Shown in pieces: positions 17,138-24,576 of a stretch of 64,000 nt of DNA; the first letter of the stretch is position 1; each line of letters starts with the position of its first letter. The notes beneath the pieces are model-generated. The model was not told the DNA's origin. It saw only the letters and a list, made by a program, of their open reading frames with translations, and did no database searches. Origin of the DNA: Candidatus Saccharimonadota bacterium (lineage in GTDB: Bacteria > Patescibacteriota > Saccharimonadia > Saccharimonadales > Saccharimonadaceae); contig JAUMZA010000001.1 of assembly GCA_030528355.1 (NCBI GenBank), positions 1 through 64,000 on the forward strand. The letters are read 5' to 3'. A program made the translations under genes and the position numbers.

Positions 17138-17734
17138 CTAGCCGTGTGTTACGACATTATCAATCAAGCCGTACGCCTTTGCTTCGGCAGCACCCATCCA
17201 AAAATCTCTATCGGCATCTTGTTCGATTTTACTGATTTTTTGCCCAGTGTTTTTTGCCATAATCTCGTTAAGCCGTTGCTTAAGGAAAATACTTTCACGT
17301 AAGGTGATTTCCTGATCTGTCACTTTACCGTGCGTGCCACTGCTTGGCTGATGAATCATAATGCGGCTATTTGGCAGTGCAAACCGCTTGCCCTTAGTGC
17401 CGCTACTCAGCAAAAATGCCCCCATGCTTGCCTGTAATCCAATACCAATCGTTTGTACATCTGGTTTGATGTATTGCATCGTATCGTAAATTGCCAAGCC
17501 ATCATATACGCTACCGCCAGGACTATTAATATAAAGTTTAATATCTTTATCTGGATCTTCGTAAGCAAGGTGCAGCAACTGTGCAACCACCAAATTAGCG
17601 GTGTGTTCATTAACATCTTCCCCCAAAAAAATCACTCGCTCTTTAAGTAGACGGCTATAAATATCGAAGGCTCGCTCACCATGGTGCGAGGTTTCAATCA
17701 CAGTTGGTACAAGATAGTTACGTGGCTTTTCCAT
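17138..17734 (-). CDS. clpP: ClpP protease, proteolytic subunit
   Basis: Serine protease chamber that works with Clp ATPases such as the ClpC encoded at 40650. The 198-aa product contains the catalytic Ser in [13 protein letters not shown] (family QAASMGA), the His in [13 protein letters not shown], and the Asp in the C-terminal third. Oxyanion-loop [14 protein letters not shown] is intact. The N-terminus is short, with no propeptide. TATAAT ends six bases before the ATG, so the mRNA should be leaderless; a CIRCE operator covers the -35 box. Confidence 0.97.
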   Translation of the reverse strand: MEKPRNYLVPTVIETSHHGERAFDIYSRLLKERVIFLGEDVNEHTANLVVAQLLHLAYEDPDKDIKLYINSPGGSVYDGLAIYDTMQYIKPDVQTIGIGLQASMGAFLLSSGTKGKRFALPNSRIMIHQPSSGTHGKVTDQEITLRESIFLKQRLNEIMAKNTGQKISKIEQDADRDFWMGAAEAKAYGLIDNVVTHG

Positions 17735-17740
17735 GTCTGT

Positions 17741-17769
17741 ATTATATATAAAAATAGCACTCTTGGCAA
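17741..17769 (-). promoter_or_regulatory. clpP promoter, leaderless type
   Basis: Minus strand TTGCCA, 17 bases, TATAAT, then ACAGAC and the ATG. The expected start of transcription coincides with the start codon. Confidence 0.85.
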
Positions 17770-17780
17770 TTGAGTGCTAA
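17754..17780 (-). promoter_or_regulatory. CIRCE operator of clpP
   Basis: GAGTGCTAA and its near-perfect inverse (8 of 9) separated by exactly nine bases: the HrcA-binding CIRCE element. It overlaps the clpP -35 box and part of the spacer, a standard repression position. Confidence 0.92.
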
Positions 17781-17798
17781 ATTTATACCTTATGTTTA

Positions 17799-19082
17799 CT
17801 ACTTTGTGTTAAACTGCACCAGTAGTTCAACCGTCTTTTCGGTAAGAAGGCGGTTGGCAATATCACGCTGCGCTTCTGGGGTTTTTAGCTGCTTGCGAAC
17901 TTCTTCGTTTGGATATTGCTGCCCTAGCTGGTTCATACGCTCAAGCAATTCTTCGTTGGTTGCTTCAACTTTCTCTACCTTGCTGAGTTCCGCCAACACC
18001 AAGCCAGCTTTAACACGCTTTTCGGCCACCTCTTTTACTTCCGATGCAAGCCAAGCATCCTTATCCTTAAACTTCTTTTCGCTCAGGTAGTCATCTAGCG
18101 TCAAGCCACGATACATCAGGTTTTGGGTCATATCTTGTTCGATTGATCGCATTTGATCGTTCACTAAAATCTCTGGCACTGGCACGGTTGATTTCTCTAC
18201 CAGCTCGCTCACTAGCTCATCTTTGAACGCCTCGTGAGCTTCGGCTTCTTTTTGCTTGGTGATTTCACGCTTGATATCATCTTCTAGCTCTTGAACCGTC
18301 TTAAATGGACCGGCCTTGGCGGCTAGCTCGTCAGTCATTTCTGGAGTGATAATCTCCTTCACTTCATTCACGGTCGTTGTGAAGACAACTTTTTGCCCTT
18401 TTAGGTCGGCTGCGTGATATTCTTCTGGGAAAGTCAGCTCAAGATCGAAAGTTTCGCCCGCCTTTTTGCCAACTACGCCCTCTTCGAACCCAGGAATAAA
18501 GCTACCGCTACCCAAGGCAAGATCGTATTTTTCGCCCTTACCGCCAGGAAACGCCACACCGTCCTTCTTGCCCTCAAAGTCAATATTCACTTCGTCACCC
18601 AACTTGGCAGCACGCTTCACTGGCTTCTTCTCGGCAAAGCCAGTTTTAATGCGATCAATAATTTCAGTGAGATCTTTTTTTGTCACACTGACCTTTTTAG
18701 GCTTGGCACTCAGTTTTTTATATTCACCAAGCGTAATCTTTGGCATAATTTCGGCCTCGGCCACAAATTCAAGTTCGCTGCCTGGTACAAACTTCTTAAC
18801 TTCTACTTCTGGGCGATCGAGTGCTTGTAGCTTTTCACCCAAAAACGCATCAGCCACGGCCTTTGACAGGGCACTTTCAAGCGTTTGTTGTGCAAGCATA
18901 TCTGGGTTAACGTGCTTTGCCACCATACTAGCTGGCACCTTGCCCTTCCTAAAGCCAGGCACCTTAAGATCACGGCCAAGGGTTACCAATGCCACCTGTT
19001 CGGCATCTTTTAGTTCTGATGGGTCTAGGGTAACAGTGATTGCTACCTTAGTGTCGGATAGATGTTTTACGGATTTCTTCAT
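17799..19082 (-). CDS. tig: Trigger factor
   Basis: Ribosome-associated chaperone and peptidyl-prolyl isomerase, 427 aa. The ribosome-docking signature GFRKGKVPASMV lies near residue 45. An FKBP-like domain follows (about 155-240, GDEVNIDFEGKKDG and IPGFEEGVVGKKAGE), then the helical C-terminal chaperone domain. Upstream, TATACT (19093-19098) ends ten bases before the ATG; AGGAT in between may act as a weak SD. The gene lies next to clpP but has its own promoter. Confidence 0.96.
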   Translation of the reverse strand: MKKSVKHLSDTKVAITVTLDPSELKDAEQVALVTLGRDLKVPGFRKGKVPASMVAKHVNPDMLAQQTLESALSKAVADAFLGEKLQALDRPEVEVKKFVPGSELEFVAEAEIMPKITLGEYKKLSAKPKKVSVTKKDLTEIIDRIKTGFAEKKPVKRAAKLGDEVNIDFEGKKDGVAFPGGKGEKYDLALGSGSFIPGFEEGVVGKKAGETFDLELTFPEEYHAADLKGQKVVFTTTVNEVKEIITPEMTDELAAKAGPFKTVQELEDDIKREITKQKEAEAHEAFKDELVSELVEKSTVPVPEILVNDQMRSIEQDMTQNLMYRGLTLDDYLSEKKFKDKDAWLASEVKEVAEKRVKAGLVLAELSKVEKVEATNEELLERMNQLGQQYPNEEVRKQLKTPEAQRDIANRLLTEKTVELLVQFNTK

Positions 19083-19121
19083 ACTATCCTATAGTATACC
19101 ATTTTTAAGAGGTGATGAGAA

Positions 19122-20366
19122 CTACTCGAAACTAAATAAAAACTCATCATCGTCATCGTGCTGCACAGTGTGGCGGTAATCCATCACTTTTGTAACAATG
19201 CGTTCGGCACTCAGGCGAGCTTCGGTTTTATCTGCCATGGCTCGCAATGTGTAAATACCTTGGGCAATATCTTCTTCGCCTACAAATACGATAAATAGAG
19301 CCTGCCTGTGCATAGCAGTGGCAACTTGCTGCTCTACCGCCGGGTTCATAATATCAATCTCAACCCGCACCCCTTCTCGCCGCAGTATGTCCGCCAGTGC
19401 GATTGCTGCCGGCATAGCAGTATCCTGCACCACAACCATTGCGACATCAATACCAGATGGCAGCGAGACTGCGGTTCGTGCTACCGACTGTAGCGTTGCG
19501 GTATCGAGCTGCATCGTGACGGCTGGTGGTACATCGATAGATGCAATAACGTTTTCGTAACGACCACCGCTCGCCACCACTACGCCCTGCGTAGTACGCA
19601 ACTCAAATACCATACCCATGTAGCGACCCGCTCCTTGCATCATTGATGCAGAAAATTGTACTGGCAGCTGCAACTGGGTTTGTAGCTGCACCGCTATGTC
19701 GTGTAGCTGTCGCAACTCTGGCAACATTTGCAGCTCTGGTGGCAGCTGTTGCACTGCAGTGGCCGACCATAGCTGCTGCAACTTTTTGGCCGCCCCATCA
19801 ATATCACTAACAATACCATATGCCTTTTCAAGACAGTCTTCCACAGCAAGGCGTGGCTTACTATCGATCAACTTCATTATCAATTGCAACTGCACCGTTG
19901 ATAGCCCAATGTACTGCCGCAGAATTCGTCCCAATGCCATACGGTTATTGAGTACGATGGTGCATTGTTGCCTAGCAATGCCGCTAGCTTCCAGCATAGC
20001 AAGTGCCATGGTAATCAATTCCTGCTCGGCACGAGGCGTTGCCGCACCAATTATATCCGCCTGGAATCGCCAATCCCGACACCATTCATTACAAGTGGGC
20101 TGCACATACGAACATTGTGAAGCCGCATAGAGCCGTATTGGCCGAGTCAACGTTTGCTGCTCAATTGCCGACCAGATAGTATGCCGATGCTGAGGATCTT
20201 GTGGTGAAGAAAGCGGCAAGCCACAATCCTCATACCCGTACTGCTCAGCGGTGCGTCGCCAGGTCGTAACCGTATGATTACACTGCCGCAGCGTCTGCAT
20301 ATACGTGCCCAGTGCATCTCCGCCCGAGGGTGATGATTGTGGTGTCATGTGACTATATTGTTGCAT
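19122..20366 (-). CDS. Degenerate histidyl-tRNA synthetase-like protein
   Basis: The 414-aa product follows the HisRS layout. It has a class II core (AEQYGYEDCGLPL, then RDWRFQADIIGAATPRAEQEL matching motif 2), the region QGAGRYMGMVFELRTTQG with ASGGRYENV, and a C-terminal HGTP-like anticodon domain (GIDVAMVVVQD and FIVFVGEEDIAQGIYTL). Key elements are lost. The RPExTxP substrate loop is absent, and the HisRS signature RGLDYY is replaced by QGAGRY, so the catalytic Arg is Gln. A true synthetase is therefore unlikely; a HisZ-like or other regulatory role is possible. Start uncertain: ATG 20366 or 20348, since a TAAAAT box abuts the first. Confidence 0.7.
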   Translation of the reverse strand: MQQYSHMTPQSSPSGGDALGTYMQTLRQCNHTVTTWRRTAEQYGYEDCGLPLSSPQDPQHRHTIWSAIEQQTLTRPIRLYAASQCSYVQPTCNEWCRDWRFQADIIGAATPRAEQELITMALAMLEASGIARQQCTIVLNNRMALGRILRQYIGLSTVQLQLIMKLIDSKPRLAVEDCLEKAYGIVSDIDGAAKKLQQLWSATAVQQLPPELQMLPELRQLHDIAVQLQTQLQLPVQFSASMMQGAGRYMGMVFELRTTQGVVVASGGRYENVIASIDVPPAVTMQLDTATLQSVARTAVSLPSGIDVAMVVVQDTAMPAAIALADILRREGVRVEIDIMNPAVEQQVATAMHRQALFIVFVGEEDIAQGIYTLRAMADKTEARLSAERIVTKVMDYRHTVQHDDDDEFLFSFE

Positions 20367-20413
20367 ATTTTACATAAATTTACAAGCATAAGTAATAAAT
20401 CCTACTGATTATA

Positions 20414-20447
20414 GCAAAACACACCCCGCCTTGACAACGGGGTGTGT
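20414..20447 (-). terminator. Terminator after the LPXTG gene
   Basis: ACACACCCCG and CGGGGTGTGT form a perfect 10-bp stem; TTTTGC follows on the minus strand. Confidence 0.88.
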
Positions 20448-20467
20448 GTTATCGTTTGCGTAGCGTC

Positions 20468-21745
20468 TTACTGACGACGACTTACGGCGTAGTAGTACGC
20501 AGCAACACTGATGCTAGTAAGGCCAACAGCCGCACCAAGCAGGTCGATTGGACCAGTGGTTGGAAGCTTATCGCTCACAGCCACTTCTTGGCAGTCTGGG
20601 CTATCCTTTGGTAAATGTTCTTTGCCAGGTACTACACACATTTCTTTCTTTGGTGTAGCTGGTGCTGTTTCACAATCTGCACGATTGGTTGAGTATTTTC
20701 GCTGTGCAGCCGGTAGCTTGCTATCAGCTTCAAACTCTTTTTTCGTCACTACCTTATTAAGGTTCTTTGTGGCAAGTTCACACACGGTCATTTTGTCTTC
20801 TTCAGCAACAGTAAATTCCTTTTTACAGTTGGTGCTGGTTTCGACTACTTCTTTGCCATCAACCATAGCTTTAATGGCTGCCTCGACAGTATAGGTGCCA
20901 GCTTTATCTTGTGTGTAAGTAAAGGTCTTGCTGCTTGAAGAGTGGGTCTGGAGTACGGTGCCGTTTGCGTCCTTTACTGTAAAGGTTACCTGCTTGATGG
21001 TTGCATTTTCGGCAGTGTAGCCAACGCTAAAGCGGAACTTTGTGCGATCAATTTGCTCAACACCGAGTGCATCACAGCGTACTAGCGATTGCTTTTGTGG
21101 TTTTGGCTGCGGCTTTGGCTGTGGTTGTGGCTTTGGCTGCGGCTGCGGTGCAGGCGGTTGCTTTGGCGCTGGTGGCGGCACTGGAGTTGCATAAATTGGG
21201 TTGCCGCACGACTTAATCACCGCATACTTAAAGTGTCCACGCTGGTCGAGCACTACCAAGGTTGGTAGCTGTGTGGTACCTGGCTTAAAGGCACGACCAC
21301 CCACGTGGGTAGTTTGGTAGTATGATTTGCCAGCAATCACAATACGATGGCTGTGGGCAATTGCCTGGCGACCAATACTTGCTGCATTACTTGCCACTAC
21401 ACGACCATCTGCCACCACTTCACCACGGTTGTTGGCAATACCTTCAACCACACGAGTGCCTTGTTCTGGTGCACGCTTAATCCAGTAGTGATCCATAATT
21501 GCTCGTAGGTCGCCATGAGCATTTTGATCGTATTTTGTGGTCAAATCTCGGTAACTACCGATACCACATTGAATAATAGAGTTTGCGGAACAATCGCCGC
21601 CGGCAGCTTGTACTTCTGCCTTTTTGTCTAGATAAACACCTACCCCAACAGCCACCAAAACAGCTGCTACACACAAACTAACAGTGGCCTTATGTGCCTG
21701 GGCAATGTGTCGAATTTTTGCAATAGATGATGCTATCCCTCGCAT
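20468..21745 (-). CDS. LPXTG-type cell-wall surface protein
   Basis: The 425-aa secreted protein starts MRGIASSIAKIRHIAQ, with a signal segment at about residues 22-37 (TVSLCVAAVLVAVGVGVY). The extracellular part has a Cys-containing N-terminal domain (about 48-200, RAIMDHYWIKRAPEQG), a Pro-Gln-Pro-Lys repeat linker (about 200-235), a PKD/Ig-like domain (FRFSVGYTAENATIKQVTFT), and a Lys/Asp-rich region. It ends with a sortase signal: KLPTTG, a hydrophobic helix and SRRQ. It should be attached to the cell wall by a sortase not seen in this window. I prefer ATG 21745, with SD GAGAGG, over a GTG six codons upstream. Probably a contact or adhesion protein; substrate unknown. Confidence 0.85.
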   Translation of the reverse strand: MRGIASSIAKIRHIAQAHKATVSLCVAAVLVAVGVGVYLDKKAEVQAAGGDCSANSIIQCGIGSYRDLTTKYDQNAHGDLRAIMDHYWIKRAPEQGTRVVEGIANNRGEVVADGRVVASNAASIGRQAIAHSHRIVIAGKSYYQTTHVGGRAFKPGTTQLPTLVVLDQRGHFKYAVIKSCGNPIYATPVPPPAPKQPPAPQPQPKPQPQPKPQPKPQKQSLVRCDALGVEQIDRTKFRFSVGYTAENATIKQVTFTVKDANGTVLQTHSSSSKTFTYTQDKAGTYTVEAAIKAMVDGKEVVETSTNCKKEFTVAEEDKMTVCELATKNLNKVVTKKEFEADSKLPAAQRKYSTNRADCETAPATPKKEMCVVPGKEHLPKDSPDCQEVAVSDKLPTTGPIDLLGAAVGLTSISVAAYYYAVSRRQ

Positions 21746-21781
21746 ACACACCTCTCTTCTCACATTTAGTATATACTTTAC

Positions 21782-21810
21782 ATAATATCACATAAGTATT
21801 TTTATGTCAA
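21782..21810 (-). promoter_or_regulatory. Promoter of the LPXTG gene
   Basis: Minus strand TTGACA, 17 bases, TATTAT, the closest to consensus in the window. The spacer carries ACATAA and TTATGT as an inverted repeat. It lies immediately beyond the stop of the upstream TrmH gene. Confidence 0.85.
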
Positions 21811-21813
21811 TAG

Positions 21814-22419
21814 CTAGCCTAGTTTTTTATGCTGTTCTGCCCATTTATATAACACAATACCACTTGCTACCCCTACGTTCACCGAACGGGTACTACCCTG
21901 TTGTGGAATATACACAGTCATCGCTGCCGCCTCCCGCATCGCTTGGCTTACACCAGGCCCTTCGCCGCCAAACACCAACACAGCTTGTTCTGGCAAGGTA
22001 GTGGCAGCAATCGACACCGCCCCCGGGATGTTATCAACCGCAATAATCTCCTTCCCTTGTGCAGCCGCACAAAATGCCTCCACGGTAGGGTGATGGTAGA
22101 TGGTAAGATATGCATCTGTAACCATGGCTCCACGCCGATTCCAGTGCCGTTTTCCAATAATATGCACTGCTCGCACATTAAACGCATTAGCATTACGCAC
22201 AATAGTGCCGATATTAAAATCGTGCTGCCAGTTTTCTATTGCGACTTCGAGCGGCACAGCCCGCGCGGCCAAATCCGCCTTAATCGCCTCTACCTTCCAG
22301 TAGCGATATTTGTCCTCTACATTACGAGCATCACCCTCTGCGAGTAGCTTGGGGTCATATTTTTCATCTGTTGGCCACGGCTGAGGGTGCGGCGGCACAC
22401 CAACTGTACGAGTTTCCAT
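21814..22419 (-). CDS. TrmH/SpoU-family RNA 2'-O-methyltransferase
   Basis: The 201-aa SPOUT methyltransferase has all three motifs: NIGTIVRNANAFN (motif 1), VLVFGGEGPGVS (motif 2) and GSTRSVNVGVASGIVLYKW (motif 3), which build the knotted S-adenosylmethionine site. The extra N-terminal 60 residues are probably the RNA-binding part. Target RNA unknown. A -10-like TACGCT preceded by TGC ends six bases before the ATG, suggesting a leaderless mRNA, divergent from the GtrA gene. Confidence 0.9.
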   Translation of the reverse strand: METRTVGVPPHPQPWPTDEKYDPKLLAEGDARNVEDKYRYWKVEAIKADLAARAVPLEVAIENWQHDFNIGTIVRNANAFNVRAVHIIGKRHWNRRGAMVTDAYLTIYHHPTVEAFCAAAQGKEIIAVDNIPGAVSIAATTLPEQAVLVFGGEGPGVSQAMREAAAMTVYIPQQGSTRSVNVGVASGIVLYKWAEQHKKLG

Positions 22420-22429
22420 AGTGTAAGCG

Positions 22430-22443
22430 TAGCAAATTTGCTA
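22430..22443. promoter_or_regulatory. Palindrome between divergent promoters
   Basis: TAGCAAATTTGCTA is a perfect 14-base palindrome. Its ends are the TGC parts of the two outward-facing extended -10 boxes (TATACT to the right, TACGCT to the left). Confidence 0.55.
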
Positions 22444-22455
22444 TACTACATAAAG

Positions 22456-23049
22456 ATGTCAGCAAAAAAACACACAAAACTCCAGCCGTTGCAATTGGCG
22501 TGGGAATTTATAAAATTACAGCTTGCCGGAAATATTCTCTTTTTTGGTACGCTGGGCGGATTTTATATTGGTGACAAAATTCTTCATACACCACAATTTC
22601 CTACCCTGGTAGTGGCCAGTATTTTAGCGAATATTTTATTTTTTATTGTTGATAGAGACTGGGTATTCACCAGCGAAGGCGTGCAACGAAGTGGCAGAGC
22701 CTTGCGGCGGTTTATTATTTTTATGGTATTTAACTTTTTCTTAAATATCGCCCTGATTGAGCTGTTTGGCTGGCTTCTCCGTAGCACGCCCGATGCGACG
22801 ATCACCAAAGGATTGTTTGAGGTATGGATTGCTGCGACCGGCTGGCTTACACCACTAACTGGGTCGCTCGTACACAATTGGGAGCTATACATTGCACAGT
22901 TTTTGAGCGGCCTAGTATTTACAGGCTGGTCGTTTGTTGGCTTGCGATTTTGGGTCTTTGCACCTGTGCGACATCATGCTCGCACTAGCCGCCACCAAGC
23001 CATCACCCCCAAGGTACCGTCCACTACACGCAGAAGGAGCCGCTCATGA
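22456..23049 (+). CDS. GtrA-like four-helix membrane protein
   Basis: The 197-aa membrane protein has four hydrophobic segments and the GtrA-type pattern: NILFFIVDRDWVFTSEG after TM2 and FVGLRFWVFAP after TM4. Family members are thought to move lipid-linked sugars or help glycosylate cell-surface polymers. The C-terminus is a basic tail (TTRRRSRS). The start MSAKKHTK at 22456 lies eight bases after TATACT (22442-22447). Its stop overlaps the next start by four bases. Confidence 0.8.
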   Translation: MSAKKHTKLQPLQLAWEFIKLQLAGNILFFGTLGGFYIGDKILHTPQFPTLVVASILANILFFIVDRDWVFTSEGVQRSGRALRRFIIFMVFNFFLNIALIELFGWLLRSTPDATITKGLFEVWIAATGWLTPLTGSLVHNWELYIAQFLSGLVFTGWSFVGLRFWVFAPVRHHARTSRHQAITPKVPSTTRRRSRS

Positions 23050-23471
23050 TAGCTACCAATCACGCCATTACCGGTGCCGTAATTGGTGCCTTACTGCCTA
23101 CCCCGCTGGCACCTATTATTGCCTTGGTTAGCCATTTTGTACTCGATGCCTTACCGCATTTTGGCGATAGTGAAACCGTCAAACCATATACAAAATCGTT
23201 TATAACTCTGTTAGTTATTGACGCACTCCTGTGTATAGGCGTGGTTGCATTTGGCTGGTTTTTTGCGCCCGATAAGTGGCTGATTATGGGTGCTAGCGCC
23301 TTTTGTGCTGCTACACCAGATATCTTGTGGCTGTTTGAAGGTAAAGTGCGTTGGCTGCGTGGCTATTTTCGATTTGCCAAGCGCATTCAATGGGGCGAAA
23401 TGCCCGAAGGTTGGACGTACGAGCTGTTTTATTTTGCGGTGATGTGCGTGGTATTAGTAGTGGTGATGTAG
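23046..23471 (+). CDS. Small membrane protein, YdjM/DUF457-like
   Basis: The 141-aa product begins MIATNHAITGAVIGALLPTP. An early His in the first helix, then SHFVLDALPHFGD, fits the H...H...D..PH pattern of the membrane-bound metal-dependent hydrolase group (YdjM/DUF457), though the protein is shorter than usual. Three to four hydrophobic segments. It is translationally coupled to the GtrA gene (ATGA overlap), so the two probably act together in envelope work. Catalysis is not shown. Confidence 0.65.
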   Translation: MIATNHAITGAVIGALLPTPLAPIIALVSHFVLDALPHFGDSETVKPYTKSFITLLVIDALLCIGVVAFGWFFAPDKWLIMGASAFCAATPDILWLFEGKVRWLRGYFRFAKRIQWGEMPEGWTYELFYFAVMCVVLVVVM

Positions 23472-23515
23472 CTGCTATTTTTGTTCTTTTTAACTCATCA
23501 GTATAATGACATAGT

Positions 23516-23935
23516 ATGAACCCCATAGCTCACGCAATCCGCACCGGCGATCTTGCCGCATATCAAGCGGCACGCTACCCTACTATTCAAGAGGGTGAAA
23601 GCGTTTATTTTGTAAATGAAGACTTTTCGGGCGTTGATTTTGCGGCGTTTTCGGTGGGATTTTTTGTATTTACCAATTGCAATCTTGACGGCGTACGTAA
23701 TTTATACGGGCAGCCAATCTATCTGCAAGATTCATCTTTACGCCAAGCGGATTTTTGCGGTGCGCACGCAATTTTACACGCCACAAACTGTGATTTTACG
23801 GGGTTGCACTACGATGACGATACAAAGCTCGCTTACGACGACAAAACCGTATCAACCTTACCAACTGCACCTTCGACCCAGCCGCTCAGCAATTCTTTGC
23901 GGCGCAAGGCGTACGATTTTTGTAGCAACATATAG
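23516..23935 (+). CDS. Pentapeptide-repeat-like protein, frameshifted near the 3' end
   Basis: As sequenced this is 139 aa. The middle has loose pentapeptide-like repeats (EDFSGVDFAAF, FTNCNLDGVRN, SLRQADFCGAH, TNCDFTGL). After 23846 the frame looks wrong (STLPTAPSTQPL). One extra A in the run at 23843-23846 gives INLTNCTFDPAAQQFFAAQG and a stop at 23923-23925, which continues the repeat style, so a one-base loss (real or a sequencing error) is likely. TATAAT ends eight bases before the ATG (leaderless type). Confidence 0.65.
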   Translation: MNPIAHAIRTGDLAAYQAARYPTIQEGESVYFVNEDFSGVDFAAFSVGFFVFTNCNLDGVRNLYGQPIYLQDSSLRQADFCGAHAILHATNCDFTGLHYDDDTKLAYDDKTVSTLPTAPSTQPLSNSLRRKAYDFCSNI

Positions 23936-24010
23936 CGGCGGCAAGCCTTTATCCGCAGCTCATCTACCGTATATTATGCTATACTACAAATAGCAAATAA
24001 GGAGGAATGT

Positions 24011-24376
24011 ATGACATACGAAAAAGCAAAGAAGTTGACGCGTATATCGCTAATGACGCTCGTAGTAAGTGTTATCTTGATGACACTAACCGCACTGCCA
24101 CCTACCGGGACAAAGCCAAAGTTTGAATGTGTAGAAAAGGGTGCGCCAAGCTCTGGCTTTTCTGACCCAACACAAAATGACTGTCCGGTAAGTGCCGAAA
24201 GTGTGAAAGCAGTATACCAATGGAAAAAAGGTATTCTTGGTGACACCACCTACACCGTACGTCGCATACTTGCGGTTGTCTTTTTGGCGGCAGCCGTTGG
24301 TAGCATCACCGGTGCCGTAATGAGTCGAAAGGCGAAGAGGCATCGTACGCAAGAAACAGTACAGCAACAACAGTAG
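24011..24376 (+). CDS. Small two-helix membrane protein, unknown
   Basis: The 121-aa product has hydrophobic segments at about residues 12-31 and 84-104 with an extracytoplasmic loop between them that contains two cysteines (KFECVEK and NDCPVS), and a basic, Gln-rich C-terminus. Topology alone gives no function. Promoter TGCTATACT, a 25-base leader and a strong SD AAGGAGG distinguish it from the leaderless neighbours. Terminator 24405-24432 follows. Confidence 0.7.
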   Translation: MTYEKAKKLTRISLMTLVVSVILMTLTALPPTGTKPKFECVEKGAPSSGFSDPTQNDCPVSAESVKAVYQWKKGILGDTTYTVRRILAVVFLAAAVGSITGAVMSRKAKRHRTQETVQQQQ

Positions 24377-24404
24377 CTCACGCTAAATAATTGCGAGCAA
24401 TACG

Positions 24405-24432
24405 AAAGAGCACCGAAAGGGGTGCTCTTTTT
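24405..24432 (+). terminator. Terminator
   Basis: AGAGCACC and GGTGCTCT form a perfect stem, followed by TTTTT. Confidence 0.88.
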
Positions 24433-24444
24433 ACTATTCGATTC

Positions 24445-24531
24445 TGGTACAGATGAGAGGACTTGAACCTCCACGTCCGTAAGGACACTAGCACCTGAAG
24501 CTAGCGCGTCTACCAATTCCGCCACATCTGC
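24445..24531 (-). tRNA. tRNA-Leu(CAG)
   Basis: An 87-base tRNA with a long variable arm. The acceptor GCAGATG pairs with CATCTGT, with CCA encoded. The anticodon stem CTAGC/GCTAG encloses loop TTCAGGT with anticodon CAG. The T arm contains GTTCAAG. It reads CUG. Confidence 0.96.
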
Positions 24532-24576
24532 GTGTATGTATTTTAGTATACCACACAGTTGTTGTAACAAAAAGTA

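Noticed and set aside
20468-21745. Pro-Gln-Pro-Lys repeat as a possible CRISPR or tandem DNA array
   Set aside because: The repeat is short, irregular, in frame and codes for a protein stalk.
23843-23850. Programmed -1 frameshift signal
   Set aside because: The sequence does not fit the X-XXY-YYZ slippery pattern and no downstream pseudoknot is obvious.
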